Below, one piece after another: positions 55,294 to 64,000 of a stretch of DNA of 64,000 nt. Both the position numbers and the translations under genes were made by a program. Origin of the DNA: Iris pallida (Eukaryota; Streptophyta; Magnoliopsida; Asparagales; Iridaceae). Under the pieces are notes generated by a model, which did no database searches, was not told the DNA's origin, and saw only the letters and a list, made by a program, of their open reading frames with translations. The number at the start of each line of letters is the position of its first letter. Positions within the stretch are counted from its first letter, which is position 1. The stretch spans positions 14,659,874 to 14,723,873 of the forward strand of contig JANAVB010003400.1 of the NCBI GenBank assembly GCA_029216955.1. The letters are read 5' to 3'.

Positions 55294-57206
55294 CATTAGA
55301 TCACTGTGTCATTATATATATGTGAGTATGGGTTTGTATATATATAATGTATCCCATATTGGTATATAGGTATTAGATAGATGTGTATATCTATATATAT
55401 AGATATATAGATATTATATATATATATGACTTCTAAGATATAGGTTTATAAGGAAACCTATAGGTTATCAAGCCTATGGCCTAGGTTACAAGCCTATGGC
55501 ATTAGAGGCTAACTCAATTTGACCTAATGACCAAAAACACCTACTAGTTGACCTTTGTTGACCATGGTTGACTAAAGTCAACTATTGGTCAAACTATGGC
55601 CTAATTGACCAAAAATGACTAGTTTAACTAGTCTGACCATGTTTGACCTAATTACCTCATTGACTAGTCTTTGTTTGACCTAATTACCTTACTGACTAGT
55701 CTTTGTTTGACCAATACCTTAGTTGGTCTAAGTTTGACCTAGACTTGACCCAGATTGATCATGTTGACTAGTATTTGACTAGTTTGATTAGAATGTTGAC
55801 CAAGAGTTGACTTTGACCTAGATTTGACTAACCTTGACTTGTTTGACCTTGTTTGACTTTATTTGACTTAGTTTGATTCTTGTGACCTAGTATGACTTCC
55901 TGTGACCTAGTTTGACTATTAGAGTTGACCAAGAGTTGACTTTTGACCAGATTGACCTAGAATCATGTAGTATGCATTGTATACTTTATTTTTACCATTG
56001 TGGATACATTGTGACTTGTATTGCTCTGATTAGGAGCCATACACCTCTCCTCAGACAGTATATCTCTTCAGACATTTACAGCAGGCGAGTACATTCTCTG
56101 ACCGTTTCATATTTGCCAGGATTTATATTCTTGCTCTAGATTACTTTACTTGATGCTGACACGATTGTTATCACGGATTGGTACTATGGATCTTTTCATG
56201 AGATGTTATCCCCTCGGGAGCATCAGATACACATGTTTGTGCTTTTCACGAATCATCATGTATCTCTATGCTTTCATAGATTCACGAATCGCTTGTGACT
56301 CATGTACTCTCATGTTCACAGAGCCTCTCATGAATCTCCTATTTATGGGCTTATCACGAATCTTAACATAACTTGAATGGATCCTTGTGTATTGATTGGG
56401 GATGGGGGAGTGGAAATAGTCATGTGGATATTACCCCAGTAGCTATAGTCATGAATCACTCTTAGCTGTAGCCATGAATCTCCTATGCCATTTCACATGT
56501 CTATTTTACTCTGACTCACTAGACACTGCTAGTTCTCTATTATAGTAGATATTTCATTACAGTTATCTCTTTTGCTACATGTATCTTCCTTCAGCGTTTC
56601 CTGTATTTTACTCTATTGCATGCTTTATATTTCCTATCATACTATGCACTGCGTGAGATGTATTGTGCTCGTTCCTGTCCTGACTGACCTGTTGAAAATA
56701 TTACAGAGGATGAGGATGAGGCCCTGGTGTCTACCTATTATGGAGCAGGACTAGATGATACTTATGTTGTGGACCCTCAGCAGGATCCACCTGCAGCTGA
56801 GGATGTTGCCCCAGTAGTCTAGGCTAGTTTAGCTAGACAGTCTTTTCTGTATTATCATTTTGTCTCACATCTGAGTTGTATTTTGAGATGTGGAGATGTA
56901 TAGACTCTTAGACTTATTGTATTATGAGTTGACATTCTGATGTTATGTTATCCTAGACACTTGGACTTATTTCATCTATTCTACTGTTCTCTTTGAGTTA
57001 CTGTCTATCTATCTATCTTTCATTCTTCTACCTAGATGTGATTGAGATTGTTTTCTGTTTGTCACCTCCATTCGGAGAGTATAAACTGTACAGGTACTTT
57101 ATATTGTTAGATGATTGACCTAGGACAGCGTTCTACCGCCGACACTGCGGCGTAGGCTGGACGTACCCACTTCTCGTGCCCTTACTCTAGGGTGCGGGTC
57201 GTGACA
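53491..57206 (+). repeat. TR-GAG copy B, left LTR (truncated)
   Basis: Starts at the equivalent of 25237, immediately after the Ns, and ends GGGTCGTGACA at 57206. It carries the CACGTG island (about 54090-54750), the TTGAC array and (TA)n runs. Confidence 0.9.
55519..55957 (+). promoter_or_regulatory. TTGAC (W-box) array in TR-GAG B left LTR
   Basis: Same array as at 27309-27748; near-identical and not eroded, despite numerous small deletions elsewhere in copy B. Confidence 0.6.
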
Positions 57207-57447
57207 CGTTTTTAGTGGTGGCCCATGCAGGTTGTTTATGTAGTGGTATTCGAACTAGAGTATCACTACAGCCTGTGATAGGATTTAAGGAATAGGCTTA
57301 GAGAGAGTGGATACTCAATCACAATTAGGAAATTTCCATGGATTTGAATCTACTGACTTTGTTCAAATCTGTATAATCTATTTCATATTGTCCTTTGATA
57401 CTATCATCCTTGTACGTTATTGACTTCCTTATTGATCTGTCTTCAGG

Positions 57448-58858
57448 ATGGTGGAGACACGATCACAGCGTCTCGGTCCAGGTGACACCACTGAGAGGTC
57501 TGCCACCTCTCGTCCAGCTCACCAGGACCCGGGACCACAGCTCCCCTTACTCCAGCTCATGTGGGAGCTTCTGCCACATTTGGGGGTGCACCTCTACTTA
57601 TTCGGGGGACCATCCCAGCTACCCCAGACATGCCTCCCCGCAGTTTCGTCAGCCACAGTTTCAGCAGCACCAGCAGCAGTTCCAGCCGCCGATGCCATCT
57701 GGATTAGTGGATGCTGCACAGATGTTTTCATACTTCCAGCATTTCCTAGAGACGCAGCAGGCCCAGCAGCAGCAGTCATACGACGGAGTTTACCAGGGCA
57801 TAGATGAGGTCCATCAGCTGGCTAGAGCGACGGTGGGAGGTTGGCTGTCCAGCCACAGGGAGGATTGGGACAGCCGCGACAGCAGAGGATTCCGGGCATT
57901 CAGGACTTCAAGAAGATGAACCCCAGGGACTTCTTGGGGACAGAGGGGATTCTTTATGCTGATGACTGGATTGAGCACATTGAGGAGATTTTCCGACTGG
58001 CGGAGATACCAGCCGGACTACAGATAGAGGCAGCAGCCAGCCAGATGCGGGATCTTGCCCGTACCTGGTATCAGACGGACCCGAGAGTAGGCACTCCAGG
58101 GCAGACATGGAGAGTTTTCAAGGAGCTCTTCAAGGGAAGTTTTTCCCGGATCAGGCAGTCGGTGCTTTGGAGACCCAGTTCGAGAACCTGGTTCAGGGGA
58201 ACCAGACTGTAGAGGAGTATTCCGGTGAGTTTTGCGGTTGAGCAGATTTGTGGAGGGCCTTAGCGAGACAGCAAAGGCGAGGAGGTTCAGGAAGGGCTTG
58301 GTCAAGGAAGTCAAGTCCTTGACCAAGAGTGACAGGAATGCCACCTTTGAGGAGATTCTGGCAGGAGCGATGGCAGCTGAGGATGATCTTGAGCTGAAGC
58401 TCAAGAGGGGCCGTGATACACAGGGAGCAGGCAGCAGTGGAGGTCAGGCCAAGAGGCCTCACTATCAGCATCAGCAGAGGCAGCCACAGCAGTATCAGCA
58501 GCCGAGGCAGCAGCAGCAGGCCCCGAGACAGCAGACTACCAGTTGTCCCTACTGTAAGAAATCGGGACATGGATGGGGAGAGTGCAGGAAGAGGTTGGGC
58601 TGGTGCCTACTATGTGGGGCAGCGGACCACCAGCTCAGGGAGTGTTCCCAGTTCACAGGCAGAGTAGCACAGGGAGCAGCACCAGGAGCAGGAGCCAAGG
58701 CTCCGGTAGGACAGCAGCAGAGAGGACCGTTACAGCCACAGCAGCAGAGATTTTTGCAGTTTCAGCAGGCTGGAAGAGGTCAGCAGGGGCGTGCTTACGC
58801 CATGACAGTTGAGGATGCTCAGGCAGTTGGCGATGTGCTTGCAGGTTCTGTTTTTTAA
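57448..58858 (+). pseudogene. TR-GAG B gag-like protein, broken
   Basis: Starts MVETRSQRLGPGDT at 57448. Copy B keeps CAG (Gln) where copy A has TAG in MFSYF-stop, but has its own frameshifts near 57780, 57835, 58137 and 58230. Gag core at 57841-58212, Gln-rich part and both CCHC knuckles (CPYCKKSGHGWGEC, CLLCGAADHQLREC) in 58232-58858. Like A it ends right after AYAMTVEDAQAVGDVLAGSV. Confidence 0.8.
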
Positions 58859-59683
58859 ATTCCATTCCCACCTTGCTTCATTATATCTATCTTGAAATCC
58901 AATTCCATCTGCTCCTACCTGTTCTTATTAGTGATCAGTTTTGACCTGGTAGTTCTTTTATTTTGTCGATTGTTGTTTGTTTCTTTCTCTTACTTAGGAG
59001 TAGGAGTAGGAGTAGGAGTAGTTTAGTTGTTAATATAATTCTTGACTAACTTCCTTGTCAAGAATTTTCCTCTTAAATATTAATGTATATATGCTATTTT
59101 TGATAGAGTAGCTCTGACCATAGAATGGTAACCCTTTTAGCCTGTGATTTATTGTTTCCTTATCTTCCTAGTCTATACCTATGACCAGGACTGTCCCACC
59201 TAACCTGTCCTTTATACTACTATTTCATCACGATTTTTGGTTCAATTTAGGCCATAGACTTTCCCACTCTAAATTATGATCATCGTAGACACATTACCGT
59301 GACTTTTAAATTAGAGCACAAGACTAGTTGTTTTCTCAAAACTGATTCACATACATGACCTAGACATGACATACGACCTTAGTGTCCCACTCAGGCATAC
59401 CATCGTATGCTTCATTTACTTAGTACGATTTTCCTGACCCGAGGCTCCATCCTGATTTACCCATAGAGTTACTTTTGATTTCGATTTGAATTAAGGACAC
59501 CTTATGACCTAAAACTGCCAACCAATTTTTGGACATGACCCAGTATAGGTCTACTACCCATATTTTGCTTGTTGACCTTGTATGTTGCTAGGTAGTGGCT
59601 TCGCCTGATTGTTGGAGGTTTGACCTAGGAGGAGTACGACCATCTAAATTTCGAGGACGAAATTATTTTAAGGTGGGTAGACT
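58859..59683 (+). other. TR-GAG B 3' internal non-coding region
   Basis: Counterpart of 30749-31517, with (GGAGTA)n at about 58998-59020 and the AAGGTGGGTAGA tract before the right LTR at 59684. No pol sequence. Confidence 0.65.
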
Positions 59684-61896
59684 TGTAACACCCAGTTTTC
59701 TGAAATTGGGGTATTTTTGAAAATTTATTATTTTTATTATTTATTAGTGGTACTTTAGTCATAATATGATTTTTGGGTGATTTTAGTTAAGTTAAACTAT
59801 TTCAAAGTCATGACTTAGACTTTGTGATTTTGTTAGTATAACTTAGTGTAACCCTAGTTATTCCTTAAACTAGAAGTTGCCACGACATGTGAGCTAGCCA
59901 TAGGTTTAGAACATCAAATTAGGGCTTTTTAGCCTAAAGGGTATTTTGGTTTTTCTAGGATTTATTTAGAATTATTTGGATTTATGTTTTTATTATTATT
60001 TAATTATTGATTAGTGTCATGTTAGTCCCTAACTAGTTTAGCACTAATCTAGAGATTAGCTACTAACCTAGAATGATAAGGGGATAGATTTAGTCATGGG
60101 TTAAAGTAGGATAAATATCTAGATTTATACATATGATATTTCCATGAATTACTCAAAATATCCCAACCGTTACACCAAAGTCCTTGACTTCTCCATGAAG
60201 GAAAGCCAAGGACACCCCCCCTTGCTATGGCCGGCCATGGGGTACCTCCTAGCCCACCATCCTATATTAACCCATTGTATTCATTCATTTCATTTTACAT
60301 GAATTTAATCCTACAAAATCCTTTTCTTCAAACACCCATAACTTGATCAATTTTGATCCAAATCACCTCTAGTTTCTTGCATTGGACTCCCCTACACTAG
60401 AGGGTACTAGTTAGGGCCTGCTATCGAGGATTTCGTGAGCTTTGGCATCACCAAGTTGAAGTGGACACCCCCCTTCTTATTTTTCCATTAGATTTGCATC
60501 AATAGGTAAATACCCTCAAACCATGTTAATATTGTGTTTTCTCTTCATATTTGTATGCATCTAGGTACCAGGGAACTGTGGGTCAAGTTTGGTGAAAATA
60601 GAGTCGGTTTGGTGTCTGTATCGGACACGTATCCTAAGCTAGAAACCTTGTTTGATGAAATGCCACAAAGGAAGTGTTTTGTTAAAATGTGAAACAAATT
60701 ATATTTTCTGGTAGCCCTAGACTTCTAGGTCACAACCCTAACTTACTGAACACGTTTTGAGTCGTGTCCGTGTCCAAAATGGACACGAACTCACTGCACG
60801 AGGCTCGCGCACAGTGCCCTGCTACCACACCCTTCGTGCACGCTGCACAGGGCACTTCGACACACCAAAATTGGTGGACACGAGGGGCAATGTCTGCGAA
60901 CATGCCCCTAAAGTTTCACGATGTCATTTTGTATCGGACACGAAATCCGGGCCGCACTGGCCACACACGTGCACAGTCCAGTCGAAAATTCGACTTAGAC
61001 ACGCGACTCGTGTCGCATGGACACGAGTCGAAGACACCTCATGGTGACACGAGTGTGTAGCCCAACACGTGGGCTACACGTGGGCATGACCACGAGGCCC
61101 CATGTGGCTCGTGTCGTGTCCACGAGACGTGTGCATCTCTGCACGTCGCAGTGAAAACCGCGTATTAGTCGAGTTTCCTCGACTGATACGGCTCTCGTGT
61201 CGACGCTGTAGGACACGTGGACACGTAACAGTGTGTCCATCGTGTAGCCCTATATGTGGGCTATACGTGTGTGTGACCACGAGACGTGTCGTGTCTCGTG
61301 GTGTGTCCACGAGACACGTGAACACGTGCACGATGCTGTGTACGTGTTTGTGTATCCTAGTTTACCCGAGTGGAGTTTTTGTGAGTTTGGACACGTTAAA
61401 CCGTATCGTGGTGTCGTGTCAGGTACCTAGGACACTAGAGTACATATGGGGCATTAGTTACCAACCACTAGTTTCGAGTCTTAGCTCGTGTTGGTGTGAG
61501 AAATCGGGTTACCCTGTTTTCCTAGGCACAGCCCATTATTTCCTGATTTGGGATTAATTTCCAGTTTTGTAAAAATGAATTTCAAATCTATTTTGATTAT
61601 GATATATGCATGTATATGTGTATTTCAGTGTATATACATGTAGTATATATGTATATGAGTGTGTAGGTGAGTTTTGGGGATGTTTAGTTGTGATATTGGT
61701 AGTTGTGTACATATATACATATATATGTATATATGTGACTGTGTGTGTGTGTTTGGGGACTGCAGTTTCCAGAAACTGAGAACAGCCCCCCCCCCCATTT
61801 CCTGTGTGTGTCTTTCCCTCTCTCTCACTGTTTTCTCTCACTCTATGTCTCTCTCACTTTCCTCTCTCTCTATATATATGTTTATATATAGGTTTA

Positions 61897-61975
<79 letters not shown>

Positions 61976-62095
61976 TATATATTTTGCATTAGATCACTGT
62001 GTCATTATATATATGTGAGTATGGGTTTGTATATATAATGTATCCCATATTGGTATATAGGTATTAGATAGATGTGATATCATATATAGATATAT

Positions 62096-62129
<34 letters not shown>

Positions 62130-62218
62130 CTTCCAAGATATAGGTTTATAAGGAAACCTATAGGTTATCAAGCCTATGGCCTAGGTTACAAGCCTATGGC
62201 ATTAGAGGCTAACTCAAT

Positions 62219-62658
62219 TTGACCTAATGACCAAAAACACCTACTAGTTGACCTTTGTTGACCATGGTTGACTAAAGTCAACTATTGGTCAAACTATGGC
62301 CTAATTGACCTAAAATGACTAGTTTAACTAGTCTGACCATGTTTGACCTAATTACCTCATTGACTAGTCTTTGTTTGACCTAATTACCTTACTGACTAGT
62401 CTTTGTTTGACCAATACCTTAGTTGGTCTAAGTTTGACCTAGACTTGACCCAGATTGATCATGTTGACTAGTATTTGACTAGTTTGATTAGAATGTTGAC
62501 CAAGAGTTGACTTTGACCTAGATTTGACTAACCTTGACTTGTTTGACCTTGTTTGACTTTATTTGACTTAGTTTGATTTCCTGTGACCTAGTATGACTTC
62601 CTGTGACCCAGTTTGACTATTAGAGTTGACCAAGAGTTGACTTTTGACCAGATTGACC
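62219..62658 (+). promoter_or_regulatory. TTGAC (W-box) array in TR-GAG B right LTR
   Basis: Same array as at 34125-34564, without visible loss of motifs. Confidence 0.6.
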
Positions 62659-63282
62659 TAGAATCATGTAGTATGCATTGTATACTTTATTTTTACCATT
62701 GTGGATACATTGTGACTTGTATTGCTCTGATTAGGAGCCATACACCTCTCCTCAGACAGCATATTCTCTACAGACCATACAGCAGGCGAGTACATTCTCT
62801 GACCGTTTCATATTTGCCAGGATTTATATTCTTGCTCTAGATTACTTTACTTGATGCTGACACGATTGTTATCACGGATTGGTACTATATGGACTTTTCA
62901 TGAGATGTTATCCCTCGGGAGCATCAGATACAGCATGTTTGTGCTTTTCACGAATCATCATGTATCTCTATGCTTTCATAGGTTCACGAATCGCTTGTGA
63001 CTCATGTACTCTCATGTTCACAGAGCCTCTCATGAATCTCCCATTTATGGGCTTATCACGAATCTTAACATAACTTGAATGGATCCTTGTGTATTGATTG
63101 GGGATGGAGGAGTGGAAATAGTCATGTGGATATTACCCCAATAGCTATAGTCATGAATCACTCTTAGCTGTAGCCATGAATCTCCTATGCCATTTCACAT
63201 GTCTATATTTTACTCTGACTCACTAGACACTGCTAGTTCTCTATTATAGTAGATATTTCATTACAGTTATCTCTTTTGCTAC

Positions 63283-63525
63283 ATGTATTTTCCTTCAGCG
63301 TTTCCTGTATTTTACTCTATTGTATGCTTTATTTTCTATCATACTATGCACTGCGTGAGATGTATTGTGCTCATTCCTGTCCTGACTGGACCTGTTGAAA
63401 ATATTACAGAGGATGAGGATGAGGCCCTGGTTTCTACCTATTATGGAGCAGGACTAGATGATACTTATGTTGTGGACCCTCAGCAGGATCCACCTGCAGC
63501 TGAGGATGTTGCCCCAGTAGTCTAG
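63283..63525 (+). CDS. Conserved short acidic reading frame inside LTR (B right)
   Basis: 80-codon frame with the same C-terminal acidic part (NITEDEDEALVSTYYGAG, DDTYVVDPQQDPPAAEDV) as 28372-28623. The upstream half is altered by small deletions while the acidic half is unchanged. Confidence 0.35.
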   Translation: MYFPSAFPVFYSIVCFIFYHTMHCVRCIVLIPVLTGPVENITEDEDEALVSTYYGAGLDDTYVVDPQQDPPAAEDVAPVV

Positions 63526-63909
63526 GCTAGTTTAGCTAGACAGTCTTTTCTGTATTATCATTTTGTCTCACATCTGAGTTGTATTTTGAGATGTGGAGAT
63601 GTATAGACTCTTAGACTTACTTGTATTATGAGTTGTCATTCTGATGTTATGTTATCCTAGACACTTGGACTTATTTCATCTATTCTACTGTTCTCTTTGA
63701 GTTACTGTCTATCTATCTATCTTTATTCTTCTACCTAGATGTGATTGAGATTGTTTTCTGTTTGTCACCTCCATTCGGAGAGTATAAACTGTGCAGGTAC
63801 TTTATATTGTTAGATGATTGACCTAGGACAGCATTCTACCGTCGACACTGCGGCGTAGGCTGGACGTACCCACTTCTCGTGTCCTTACTCTAGGGTGCGG
63901 GTCGTGACA

Positions 63910-64000
63910 GAGAGGTAGAATTTTCTCTGATGTCATCTTAAGATCTATTCTTCCTCTTCCTATAATTTATGTCGTTGAGCCATCTCCTAGAGTCACGCCT
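63910..64000 (-). pseudogene. copia-1-type protease/linker flank, second copy
   Basis: GAGAG followed by sequence matching 35824-35914 with one visible substitution (GATGTCATC for GATATCATC). So the element that carries TR-GAG B is the same copia insertion point, or a copy of it. Confidence 0.85.

Larger units (their letters stand above)
53491..63909 (+). mobile_element. TR-GAG-like element, copy B (5' truncated by gap)
   Basis: Collinear with 25237-35823 of copy A: partial left LTR 53491-57206, internal gag 57207-59683, right LTR 59684-63909. Then the same GAGAG and the same copia-1 flank. It keeps copy A left-versus-right LTR differences at the matching positions (CAACCTTT left, CAACCGTT right; GGTTTGT left, GGTTTATCTC right). 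It differs from A mainly by many 1-3 bp losses plus a few substitutions. Confidence 0.9.
59684..63909 (+). repeat. TR-GAG copy B, right LTR
   Basis: TGTAACACCC to GGGTCGTGACA. Shares right-LTR-specific bases with copy A (31518-35823). It is about 80 bp shorter owing to scattered small deletions. Confidence 0.9.

Overview
The window is nuclear DNA from a flowering plant, in a repeat-dense, probably heterochromatic block. I found no host protein-coding gene, rRNA, tRNA or CRISPR array. It is layers of transposable elements and integrated plant pararetrovirus (Caulimoviridae) DNA, many nested in each other. The plant assignment rests on the CACTA, Ty1-copia, Ty3-gypsy and MITE structures and on pararetroviral polyproteins with a tRNA-iMet primer site.

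Layout. 1-2652: 3' part of a CACTA DNA transposon. 2653-4098: AT-rich spacer ending in (CA)n/(TA)n. 4099-19118: endogenous pararetrovirus EPRV-1, similar in layout to the florendovirus group as I know it (tentative). It starts with a full genome-length unit of about 7.77 kb on the + strand: terminal repeat, primer site, movement protein, coat protein, protease, RT, RNase H, ORF2, promoter. A partial second RT-RNase H segment follows. Then, after a 69-bp spacer (12944-13012), about 6 kb is repeated in inverted orientation (13013-19001). A small MITE follows at 19122-19567. 20554-38794: a Ty1-copia element on the - strand (copia-1). It is split at 24751-35823 by a gag-only gypsy-type element (TR-GAG-like) with LTRs of about 4.3 kb and a GAGAG target duplication. 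38795-39657: (TA)n, a TIR element and a possible SINE piece. 39658-47250: a second, + strand Ty1-copia element (copia-2). 47251-53477: a second, much more decayed and different pararetrovirus (EPRV-2) on the - strand, itself carrying two TIR elements. 53478-53490: 13 Ns. 53491-64000: a second version of the TR-GAG-like locus, including the same copia-1 flank and GAGAG site.

Almost every reading frame is broken. The main exception is the 436-aa ORF2 of EPRV-1 on the - strand (14436-15746). The viral genes would once have worked together as movement protein, coat protein/nucleic-acid binding, proteolytic maturation and reverse transcription; today the locus looks transcriptional or structural rather than protein-producing. 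The most notable features are: the 6-kb viral inverted repeat, a plausible natural hairpin/siRNA source; the W-box array (about 26 TTGAC motifs in 440 bp) in each long LTR; and the duplicated TR-GAG locus across the N gap, which is either a segmental duplication or an assembly artefact.

All calls come from reading sequence and translated frames by eye. Family names rest on recognised motifs, not database searches, and percentages or counts are approximate.
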